Shown here piece after piece: positions 21,501 to 33,100 of a DNA stretch of 64,000 bases. The first letter of the stretch is position 1. Each line of letters opens with the position of its first letter. The notes beneath the pieces were generated by a model. That model saw only the letters and a program-made list of their open reading frames with translations. It made no database searches and was not told where the DNA came from. The DNA lies in the NCBI GenBank assembly GCA_902728285.1, contig CACVBU010001205.1, positions 1,357,309-1,421,308 on the forward strand, given 5' to 3'. This DNA is from Clytia hemisphaerica. Its lineage: Eukaryota > Cnidaria > Hydrozoa > Leptothecata > Clytiidae. Both the position numbers and the translations under genes were made by a program.

Positions 21501-23616
21501 AAACTCTCCCTAACATCCGGATACTTTAACTAAATTCATACATTTGATTTTCAAATTTCGATACAAGCATAAAGACTAAAGTTTGAAATCATCAATAATT
21601 GCTTTGCCACTTTTGATACAAGGACCTTGTCATCAAATTTGACAGAATTGCAAATTTAGGTGATCTTTCAATTTTCAAGTTTTGAAATTCATGAAATTTC
21701 TCATTTTTTTAATTTTCAAAATTTAGAAAAATACTTGGCACTTTCAATACTTCCATTGACTTGTCGTCAATTTTGACAAAATTGCAAATTTAGGTGATCT
21801 TTCAATTTTCAAAATTTAGAAAAATACTTGGTGCTTTCAATCCATTTAATGAATATGACATCTGTTTACATTCTTGTTATTTAGAAATGTACGAAACGTG
21901 AAGAAATTGAATGAGCAAGATTTGAAAAATGGGATTTTTGACCACACCAAAACCTGGCACTCTCAATACAAAGATAGTGCCTACATTTTTATAGGTATAT
22001 CCCTCTCAGTAGCATCCAGAAAAACCAACTCTTACTAATGCTCTAAAATCTTTAGGTATGGTTATTACCCAGAATGCATCATTCAATGCGATGGACTAAT
22101 GAACTAAAAATGTGTTGTGATATTACTTGCTTGAACTAGACATATTTTGGATATGGAATCTTTTCTCGAAAATGTTTTATTTACAATTTTAGGGGGCCTG
22201 CCATATGACTTGACGGAAGGTGACGTTTTGTGCGTGTTTTCTCAGTAAGTTTCATTCCCTCAAATAAAATGTGTATAATGAGTATAAGTAGCAATTCGAA
22301 AGAGTTATGTATGTTGATGCTTTTTTAGTATTCCTGAAAATCGTTTTTCGTCATTCTTCTCAGATATTGATAATATTTTTGCATAGTGATAATAAATTTA
22401 TGTCAATTTTCTGCGGCATTCTTAGAAATCCAGTGATTGGAATGCTTCACCTCACGGATGAGTCAAGCCAAGGAATGGTTCATCATCTGATATCATTGAA
22501 TAGAAACCTCAATCTGGTATTGACTTTATTTTGCAAAACCTCTTTGTTTTAGGTATGGGGAAATTGTTAACATTAATATGGTGAGGGATAAAAAGACTGG
22601 CAAAATCAAAGGATATGGTTTTATTTGTTATGAAGATCAAAGAAGCACGATATTGGCCGTTGATAATTTAAATGGCATAAAGGTTGCTTTTGGTTTGTTC
22701 ATAAGTCTATGGTTTGTTTATCTGTACCAAAATGAGTGAATTTAACTTATCCAAGTTTAAAAAGAAAAATGATGAAAATTGCTTTAGAGTTGTTTATCTG
22801 TTACAATGTTTGTCTTCCATTTTTATCCCAATTGACACAACTTTTACATAAAATTAATCTGCAACAGAAAAATACTTATCTTTATTTAATTTTTCTTTGA
22901 AATTCCAATAGCTTGGTGGGAGAACCATTCGAGTAGATCACGTTTCAGAATATCGCATCCCAAAGAGTGACGAGAAGGGTGAAGATGGAAAATATAAAGA
23001 CAAAATAGAAACAGGGTGTGCACCCAAGACGCCTTCACCGGCCCCGTCAAGTGACGAAGGGTTATCGGACTATAAACTTGAGAAAAAGAAAAAGAAGAAA
23101 GAGAAGAAAAAGAATAAGAAACTGAAGAAAGGAGCTGACAGAGACGATGAGCAGAGATATAATGACAAATCAAATGGTGAAAAGAAACGAGATGATCTAA
23201 GCTCACCTTATAAGAAATACCATAAAGACAGATTAAGGGATGATTCTTTAGATAAAGAAAGGTCCAAGAGGGATAAATCTCGGTCTGTTTCGCCTGAAAG
23301 ACAACATAGAGAGGGACATCATAAGGATGCACGCAAAAACGAATCAAGTTCCTCATACAAGAAATATCATAGAGATAGATCACGTGATGATTCCCCACCT
23401 ATCTCACAAAAGAAAAGACACGCTTCACCATCACCCTCGGGGAAGAAAAGACACGATTTCCGCTCACCATCCCCTGTACGAAAAGGAAGACACGATTCAC
23501 GATCACTTTCACCAAGTGATAGGAGAATGAGAGATAGAAATAGTAAAAGATCACCATCGCCTGATAAACGGAGAAGGAGTCGATCACCTGTAGGTCGAGA
23601 TCGAGGTAGAAGGTGA
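18571..23616 (+). CDS. RBMX2: RBMX2, spliceosomal RRM protein
   Basis: Five phase-consistent exons (18571-18584, 21885-21994, 22193-22244, 22553-22682, 22912-23616) encode about 336 residues. The tiny first exon encodes MNPLT, the family's N-terminus. The RRM spans about residues 37-115 with RNP2 (YIFIGGL) and RNP1 (KGYGFICY). The family signatures WHSQYKDSAYIFIGGLPY and RTIRVDHVSEYR are present. The C-terminal half is Lys-, then Arg/Ser-rich with many SPSP and KKRH segments. RBMX2 (yeast Ist3/Snu17) is known as a component of the activated spliceosome that helps retain and splice pre-mRNA. Intron 1 is 3.3 kb and holds hairpin elements; the other introns are 198-308 bp. YEATS4 follows 561 bp downstream on the same strand. 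The open frame antisense to exon 5 is a composition shadow. Confidence 0.96.
19310..19490. promoter_or_regulatory. Promoter-like GC patch in RBMX2 intron 1
   Basis: GCCGCCATCTTG (a YY1-type element) is followed by two CCAAT-type boxes (CATCCAATCAGATCGCG and GACCAATAAGACTGCGG) and GTCATGTGAC (an E-box palindrome). All lie within 150 bp. It could be an alternative promoter or enhancer, or a promoter carried by a mobile element. There is no direct evidence of transcription. Confidence 0.3.
20139..20448. mobile_element. CACCCCCTTCTCACAGACC hairpin family, copy 1
   Basis: The left end ATACACCCCCTTCTTACAGA and right end TCTGTGAGAAGGGGGTAT are inverted. The interior carries repeated CAGTGGGGAT blocks. 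Related copies are at 44338-44612, 54199-54474 and 57036-57135. It lies in RBMX2 intron 1. Confidence 0.75.
21090..21850. repeat. Foldback repeat with AAAGTGCCAAGTATTTTTC ends
   Basis: AAAGTGCCAAGTATTTTTCA near 21109 is mirrored by AAATACTTGGCACTTTCAAT near 21728. A further copy (AAATACTTGGTGCTTTCAAT) lies near 21820. The inner block CAAATTTAGGTGATCTTTCA occurs twice (near 21652 and 21785). The repeat sits directly upstream of RBMX2 exon 2. Confidence 0.6.
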
Positions 23617-24177
23617 TTTAAAATCTTCGTTTTGGAGGAAATAACTGGAAATAACGTTTGATCGTCAGACTAAATCCTATCTGGCAAGATTTTGTATGTT
23701 ATACATAGAAAGATTATGTGTATTATATTTAAATTTTTAAAATCAAAAAGGCTGTGGTTTTGACTTTGATTCCAACAGAAATTCTTCCATATCTTAAGGG
23801 ATTTAACTGTTTCTTGACTGACTGAGAATGATAAAAAAAACTAACGTGTAAATGTATATCTTTTTTTTGGAATGATTTATTTTTATTCTGAAAAATCGGT
23901 TTAGTTTATGGTCCAGTGTGTTAGTATAAGTCTGTTCACAATATAGTGGGTAGTCTTTTTTATCGGTACCGTGTATGTGAACCTTATTCTCAAAATAATT
24001 TGTCTATTAACGCTGATTTTTCACATAAAAGACTAAAAACGTACGCACTTTGGGCTTTCCAAATTCTGATAATTTCCAATTTGTCGGGGCTCTACATCAA
24101 TGACTATAAATATTTCTTTCATTTAGAAGAAAAAAATGTAAAATAGAAAAATTTATATAGACGAATTCAAATTCAAA

Positions 24178-27100
24178 ATGGCTGACCTTTCACCGGTCGA
24201 AAGTGCACGTGCAAAAGGCAAGAGTGTGATTAAACCCATAGTCTTTGGCAATGAATCCAAATATTTTGGAAAGAAACGAGAGACAGACGGACACACACAT
24301 ACGTGGTCCGTCTACGTGAAACCGTTTGACGAAAAAGAAGATATGTCAACGTATATCAAAAAGGTTGGTGGTTATTTTTGTTCTTTATTATTTCGAAATT
24401 TCTTTCAAAATTCATGAGCTATTAGTGAAATAAGTGAAAGATCTACATAGAACGGTAGATGGTCAGAAGAAGAGCCTTATTAACGAACCTTTAAGAGTCT
24501 GAAAAGTGGGGAGTGTCTAATAAACTTTTGTCAAGATGTATTTATAAAGGAAATAATCTTTGTGTAGTTATGAATTGGTGATTTTGTTCTTCACGAGGGA
24601 AAATCATTTTTGTATTTCTTACTCGAGTCTTTATTTTGCAGTTCATTTCTGTTTTCTCTAAAGGAGAAACATTTTATCGTCATGAAGGAGGGTCATTTTT
24701 TGTATTTTTGATAGAGAATTGTTCTTATATTCTCTAAGGACTATCTTGCTTGCATTCATTGTTCAATGCGAGGGAAGTTTTTCTTTTTTTTAGGAAATAG
24801 TGTTATTGTACCGGGTGCGCCACAAAAAAGTTTCTCTCTTTGAAACTGAATTTCTCGAAATCTAAAAATTTTAAAAGAACCACATTCCTATTTCATTGGA
24901 AAGAAGAAAGATAAACTTAAATTTTGATCGGTCATTTATTAAATTTGATTCTTTAGATCAAAAGTTATGCTTAATTAAATAAAAAAAGTTACTTCAGAAA
25001 GAGGCCGAAAACGTTAGAAATCGACCTATCAAATTTTATTTTAAATTTTGCAATCGCAATAGCCTTCACATGATTAAGAGCATTTTTCAGTAATTAAACA
25101 CATAAATTTTGAAACTGATGGGTTTTAAAGGGTTTAAAATCTTCGTCAAAATCATTTTAATTTACTCTCACTGAAATTTTCATCAGATTTTTGGTTCTAG
25201 ACTGAACAAAGTCTATGTAAGGCTGGATGTACCTCGAAGGTATATACCAAAAGGTCATTTAGACAGCTAATTATCATTTTTAATGACTGAAACGAAAATA
25301 GTGATGCATCATGTAATCATACACTTCTGTTTAATTTGATAGGTCAATTTTTAACGTGTTTGCGCACTTTCAGAAAGTAACTTTTTTATTCAATTGAGCA
25401 TAACTTTCGATCTCATTAACCGAATTTAATAAATGACCCATCAAAATTTTCTTTCCAATGGAAAAGAAATGGGTTTTTTTCAAATTTTTAGATTTCTCGA
25501 AAATCAGTTTTAAAGAGAGAAACTTTTTTGTGGCGCACCCGGTATTTTTGAAGAAAAGTGGGAAGATCATCAAAGGAAAAACGTTCTAAGTGATACCTTT
25601 GCATTGTTTAAGAAGGCAATGATGGGAAATATGACCAAGCATTGCCAGCATATCTTATAACAATAGTATGGCCAATGGTTAGTTTCCCACCTGAGAAGCT
25701 AGGAAGGTTGATTTGATCACTTTAAAAGCCAAAAATTTAATCTGAATATTACTTTTCTCTACTGTTCAAATTTTCGTATACAATTTTATACCTCGAGTCT
25801 TGAAAAGATTGTCACCATACTGGTTAGAACAAAGTCCTTTAATTAACTCTGACTAATTCGAAGTCAAGCTAGAAATTTTACTTAGTCGAATTGCACAATG
25901 TACAGAGCGCTTTAGGAGGGTTTTTCCTTTTACGAGAATCGAGAATTAGTTTTATTTATAGAAAAGTTTGAATTAGCGAGAATCTGCTGTATTACATTGA
26001 TTTTTCAAAGAAATGTTGTTTGTTATTGTTTTCACTAGAAATTACGAGTTCCAAAAATAATGTCTCAGCGAAAGCAGATCTTTGTTCAGTCAAACATGTA
26101 ACATTGTTCAAAGTTTTTATGAGCGCCATCTGTTTTCCCAGTGTAAACAGGGCTGTAATTATAGATTAGTAATTCTTGAAGCCTTTCTTCACTGACGAAT
26201 TCATGTTGATTTTTTCGTGCTTGATTAACAAAGAAGTTCGACATGTATTGAGTCATAAGTACAGCAATCGAAGTGTGGCAAATTTCTAGGTTCGTGTTGA
26301 ATTCGAAGTTGTTTTTCTCAGGGTGCCACTGTGTGCCATAAATTGGATAATTCTTGGCTGAAAAAGGAAATAGTAGCAAGTTTCATGTCATATGACTAGT
26401 TCACATCCGTCTGGAAGGCCAGAGTTCGATGCCAACTGTGTTACAAATGATCACGTGATAAATTTTACAACTTCTAATACATGCTGGATTTTTGTACGTT
26501 CTGTTATAGGGTAAAAGAATAAAACTGACTCTAAGTCAATAGACCTTAAAATAAATTATGTTACGAACATCACTTGCCTCGTTTCGCGATTATTGCCATG
26601 GTAATTAACTCCCAGCGGATTTCATTAAAACTACTTTCTATTCATAAAAAATTATTCAATGTCTCGAGGGACATAATCACTTTGGTATTGTTTGAATACA
26701 AGGCAAGTGATGTTCGTGACGTAATTTTTGAAAAGGTCTATTTGGAAGATGTTTGTGAAGATTCAACTAAATCTATCTTACCTTCAACAGTAGAGACAAA
26801 TAATTTTCCAGCCAAATCTTTGTTCGTGGACACGATATTGAAGAAGCCACTCAGGTTGGTGTTGGATTTATACGTGTCTGGTGAGACTCCTGCTTGATGA
26901 TGGTTGTATGTGATCTTCTCTTTTGCCAAAGCTGTTGAAATGTCTTCAGGGCAATCTTTGAAGATTTTAGTACCCCTTGGATTTTCTTTGAAATCCAAAG
27001 CTATACTGATATCTTCAGCCTGATATCCATGGGTTAAAATATCAGGGTCTTCCCCACCTTCGATCACATGGAGTGTTTCAAAGCCTAAACATGTACCCCA

Positions 27101-30100
27101 GACAGGGAAAAAATCTCCGTTGTCATTGGCTGTTTTAGCTTTGTCCATAAATCGAATAGCGTGACTGTAGTAGTCTGGTTTACCAGCGTCCCATTTAACT
27201 CCACCACCTGGAAATAAGACTCCATTTACACCATTAAAGATTTCGTCGACTTGTTGCTCGGTCGCGCTGACGGGTACGGGCACCACGCGGGCGCCGCCTG
27301 ATTCAAGGTATTTGATGTACGATGCGGCGATATAGGACCGGCCCTTTTTGTCGGATTTATCAAGTTGGGCAAGAACTGCGATCACTGGTCTGTTGTTTGT
27401 TGCGTCTTTTAAGGCTGAAATGAGACAAAAGAGGAAAGGGAGAGTTATCTCTGGTATGATGAGTTTTATGATGTAGGCGATTTTTATAGTTCAAAAAATC
27501 TACCGTCTGTTTTCATTAAGTGAGATTGTGTCTTGCCAGGACCAACTTTTGATATCAGTAAGTGGTAGATGATTCCATCGAAGAGTGCTCGATGATCAGG
27601 ATCAGAGCTTCAAAAAGTTTACAAGAATATAAAGGAAACTATTGTAATTAAATTTTTTTCTTGTACACATATTAAATCGTTGATAAACATTGGAGTGAAG
27701 TGCTATTTTAAGAAAAATGTGCAATTTTTGATTCGAGTAAAGTCAAGTCTCTTCGCGAGTTTGTTCGTGTGCTGAAAGTAGGCACGGAACAGTGCCTACA
27801 GTAACAAACAACGCTACTACGCGTGGAAAAACAGTTTAGTCTTTTTGTATTTTGCCGTGTCCGACAAGGCTAGTCGGACTTCATCAGTGAAACTTGAAAG
27901 TTTTGTGAATATCTCAGTACTGTAGAATATTTTCTAATCTGTGTTTTTTGGTTATGGATACATTTTCATCTCGCTTGAAGGTCAAGTTAAATTAGGGTAC
28001 TATTTTTTCAAATTAAATAAAACTTAACATGATAAGTTCTCTTCAATGAAGAGTAGCACAGACTAATTTCGGTTTTATTGCCTTGCCTTATCCAATAAGG
28101 CTAGTCTACTTTCCCAGTGAAAGTATTATTGTCTTAGCACTAGTAGAATTCTTTATGCGTTTTCGTTACTCTAAGGACCCATCCTATGCAAAGTCTCTTG
28201 AAGGTCAAATAAGTTTCAGGTTGTGGATCTAAGGCCGCCATTCTAAAATTTGAATAAAACTACCTAGGTGAGTGTTTTTCATACACCTCATTTATCTTGA
28301 AAATGAAGTTTTAATGACACCTACTTACATGGTTTAACCTGTTGTTGTTGCTGTGCCATTTTCTTTCAAAATATTATAAACGGAATTCTCAGAAAAAGTG
28401 TTTGTCGCGTCGCAGTACCTCAATGAATTTTACTATACTGATCTGTTATCACAGTCTATGTCTCAGATTTTCTTCTTTTACAGTTTTCTCTGTGCATCTG
28501 TGTTCAGTTTTTTTTAACAGTTTCTTCCTTGCGTCCTTTTCTTTATGTTTAACGATTTGATAAAATCAAGTTTAATTATTTAACAGTGTTTTTCTATTTC
28601 ATTACTAAAATCTATCGCATTCCATTCATAAGTTTCAATATATACTGGTATTCATTCCGAACATGGTTCAAAGACTATTCATTTCAAATCAATTTAATTT
28701 ACCTTCAGTCTGTATAAAATCAAATGCGTAAACCAAAAGGTGCGCTTTATTTCTCCTACCCTTCCATCCAGATCTATCTATTCTGCACTTTATTATTATT
28801 TTTTCACGTACACTCTTTCTTATAAGAACAATCTTTATGAGAACAAGGAGACTAAAAATTGTTGTCGAAAAAATAAGAACAATTTAAAAAATATGCATTG
28901 TGCCAACAAATAAGAACAGTCGAGCCTCAACAAAAATTTACTGGTTCTTATAAAAAAAAGTGTGAAACATATTCAATGACATATTCATGTTTCTGTCTGC
29001 AATGTCGGTTCGGCAATTTTGGAGCACGTTATTACATGAGACAGTAATTTTCCCCAAGGTAACGTACAATCACCCAAAATTCATGCATTTGTCCAATTTA
29101 TTGCTCAAAGTTATGGGGCCATTAGCCTTTAGCCAAAATATGGAAAATTAACTTGTACGACTCTTTCATGGATAAAGAATCAACAGAGATTTCAACTAGC
29201 GAGGAAGTAACACCACTTGCCCGGACATTGTTCAAAATGAAAGTGGGGGAAAGGAAACGAGGGAAAGTCGTTGTCCATGTTGTTTTGACTTTAAGAACCT
29301 GCACCTACACTTATTTATTTTTATCTTAATGCGTTTCTGTCAGGTCGTGTACAGATGAGAATGGGCTGTTCCATTAAAAACCATACAGGGGGTGTACGAA
29401 CCTTTTCAAGTCAAAAACAAATTATTGAAAATGTGTAGAAACTGGGAAATGGCAAAATTTGCAAAAATACCCTTGTAAAAATTACCTTGAAGTGAGGGTG
29501 GACGAACTAAAATCAGTCTTTTATCCTCTGGAAATTCGAGAATAACTTTTTACCCCCTTGGAAAAATGAAAAAGGGAGTGCCCTTGAAACTGTTCTTGGA
29601 TTACCCTTTGGAAATGTTCGTCCACTTCCCTGTATGGATACAAAATGGAATGGCCCAATAGTTTTAGTATTAATTTTTCCTTTTAAAGCCAGCTTTTCTT
29701 TACTTTCACAACGAATCCGGAAAAATCGGAAATATTTTCCTCATTGGCCTTCCCGTTCATATGCATTATATTTTCATTTGAATTTGTATTACAAGAAGAC
29801 CTTTAGTGCGAGTGGCATGAACGGATGTTTTTTATCTTGATAAAGTTCTAGATTACCAACTTCTTAAAAAACTCCATACTTTTGAGAAAGAAAAAGGTTA
29901 AAGTAAAAGGGGTGATGGGTTTTAGGGGAAAAGGAGAAAAATATGCTTCGTTTTGCGATTTCCTCTCTCGTGTTTTATAAAAGTGGCTCACCTGACACTG
30001 TTGCGAGGAAATCTGACCTCAAAAAGTGTCATATTCGACACAAAGAAACAGCATCAGAAAAAACGGAGAGAGGAGAGTAACAGAATAAAAGGGAATTTGT

Positions 30101-33100
30101 TTTTTAAAGTGGTAACAAAATGTATTGAAAGTATTTTGATTGTATGAGGAGAGAAATATTCTCTTTTTGTTGATAGGTTTTTATTTAGAGGGTTGCTTTC
30201 TGGATTTCATCTTCCTTTTTGTTATAGTTGACGCTCTCTAATTCGATCTTCAAGGGGAATTGGATTTTCATCGAATAAGGGAGCGTCGTTTATGAGAGTT
30301 TCTTGTTAACGGGGACTTTAATTTCATCAAATAATAAAGCGTAAGAGCCTAAGGGAGCCTATGGAATAGTAGAACGTCGAATTAGAGAGCGTCAACTGTA
30401 TTTAAAACAATATGTTTTCATTCTTAATTGTTTTCAATGTACTATATACTTTCTTTCTTGATGATTTTTTATCTATTCTCGAAGCCGAGCGAAGACAGGC
30501 TTCTAAACAAGCCACGCCTTTTTGTAGTTTATTACCACTATAACCAATCCGTATGTTTGGCTTTTCGTATCGTTTATTTCAAATTACAGTACTGTAGAGG
30601 AAATACCTTTTCTCTTAGTTAAAAAGTTATCAATGTGTTTGTTTTCCTATATGTATATATTGGTCATCATAAAAAATTGCTTGTTTGTTTATTGGCTTAT
30701 TTACAATTATCATGTTTTTACTAGAAATTATAGCTTCCATCTCTTTATTTCCTCATACAGGTTAGTTTGGAGAAACTATTTGATACCAACTAGCAGTAGC
30801 AGACAGTAGGAAAGTTTAAGTTTTCTGAGATTTAGAATTTAGAAAGACTGATGTTACCTTTAGAAAATTGATTTTGGTGAATGGCAGGGTTATTCTTTTT
30901 TGCCTGGAAATCAGCGTTTTCGAACAAAATTAGGTGTTATTTTAGAAAATCGTAAAGAGAATTTGTCGAGGAAATTCTTTTGGCGAGACAGCAACATATA
31001 TTGTGAAACTTCCCGAAATTCTTCAAAATTAGTTCTCACCAAAATAAGTTCCCTGTATTATCTGGATTTAGTTGGTGTGTATGGCTTACTTCTAGTTCTC
31101 TTTTTTTTGTCTAATGATAAGTATTGAAGAATTAAATTGCGTGTTACTAGTCAAGTTAACTCCAAAATCAGTGCCGTAGGAAGTATTTTGATATTGGGGC
31201 GGGCATAAGTTCCGTGACACCGTGAGGGCCAACCATGGATTGGCCCGAGGGGGGTGATTTTGAAATCTAGAAACTCCAAATTGGCTAAAAACACACTAAA
31301 AAACTTTTTTTCTTAAACGGTAAAGGATCAAAACAAACTTCTCATTTTCAACTATACCAAAATGTTCCCAATGAAATTTTGGAGTTTCTCTCAAATGTTT
31401 TTTATACTTTTTAATAGTCATACTCTGTAAATTGTTTGTCATGTTAAAATTTTCCTCGGTTATTCGTTAAAAAGATAGCTTCATTGAACTGAAGTACCTC
31501 TTCAAACCTCTGATTGATGACAGTAAAAAATTATAAACAAAATTTTGTATTTTGTTTTTAATCGTCACCTTTTTTTGTTGATTTTTCCGATCATAAAGGA
31601 TGTTTATCTTGCATAGTGTTTTTTGTAAAGTTTTCTCAAAGGGTCCAAAAAGATTCCTAGAATAATAACTGGGTAACTGTTAGAAACTTTTTTCCCCCAA
31701 AAAAAACACACCCTAATATTACATAGGCAACTGTTCAGAAATATTTTCTTTAAAAAATGTACCTTGGCATAAGAATATGAAGATAGAGTTCTAAACATTC
31801 ATTTTGTTTTCCTATGAACTCTTTGTCTTTCGGAGATTTTGACGCGCGCAAATCTTTCTCTCACGAGAGGTATGGGGTCAACTCACAATATAAGATTCTA
31901 ATGTAGACGGAAATACGTACGTGAGTGTGTCAAAGCTGGATATCGTTCTATTTCAAATAGTGAAATAAACCAGCTGCGCTGGAAGCTCCGGCTTAAAGAG
32001 ATTAAAAGATGTGAAAGATGAGTTTGCTGAGTTAGTTGTGTTAGAACGTTGCCCACAAACTAGTAATCAGAACAGATCAGAAAGCAAAGTAATAATTCTA
32101 TTGCAGAGCGAGTATGAGAAATAATCTTAACGAATAAATAAACCAGCTGGAAGTTTAGCTCTTCTAAGTGATTACACATGCACTTTCTTGCCTCAAGAAC
32201 CAATCCCACCCCTCGCCCACTCATCCTCCACTAAAAAATTGGAGCTAAAGGAGATAAACATTTAGAAGTCAATATTTCCAAGTTCTTATAAATTTATTTT
32301 TTTCTAAACTTGCCAATAGCGAAGCTATGATGCGCCGTTGATTTGATTGTCCGGATAAAATTTTGGGGAGCAAAAAATAGCCTAAATACCGGGTGGACCC
32401 ACGAAAATTTCAGACGTTTCTCGACGTCTTGAGGCCGAACAAATGTCCCAAAGTGCTTGGAATTTTGATATTTAGAAAGTAGATATCCTAACTTAAAATT
32501 TGAGCCATCACTTCTTAAATTTGACCAATTTGTTCTCTACTTATGAGCTTTTAAAGTCAAAATTCACTTTTCGGAAAGTGTAAAAAACACATAAAAAAGG
32601 GGTATCAAATTTGGTATTTTTAGACGTTTTTGATATACAGTTTTTGAAAAAAATCTGAAAAATCTACAAAAGCGCCAATTTTTTTATAAAAACTAGTCTT
32701 GTTTTAAACAAAAACTACTTTTAAAGGTGTTTATTAATTATCAATGTCATAAAACTCGTTAAATAAGTCAATTTGTAAGTGATTTTCTAAATAAGTCAAT
32801 TTCTAAGTGATTTTCTAATTGATTGCATAAATTTAATACCTCTTTTTTACGTGTTTTTTACACTTTCCGAAAAGTGAATTTTGACTTTAAAAGCTCATAA
32901 GTAGAGAACAAGTTGGTCAAATTTAAAAAGTGATATAGTAGGGGGAAATTTGTAAAATCGCTCGATTTTTTTAGTCAAAGCACTTGTTATACATTTTTGG
33001 AAAGCTAAGGGGTAGGGGAATCAAAATAACTTGGGTGCCAATTTTTATTCGGACACTTTTGTGTGATTTTCGGACAAATACGACGGTCTCGGGCAAAAAT

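Noticed and set aside
22886-23398. Minus-strand 170-codon frame
   Set aside because: It is antisense to the RBMX2 RS/KK-rich last exon and is explained by that exon's codon composition.
26574-26897. Plus-strand 107-codon frame overlapping GGH
   Set aside because: It spans a MITE and the antisense of a sure GGH exon.
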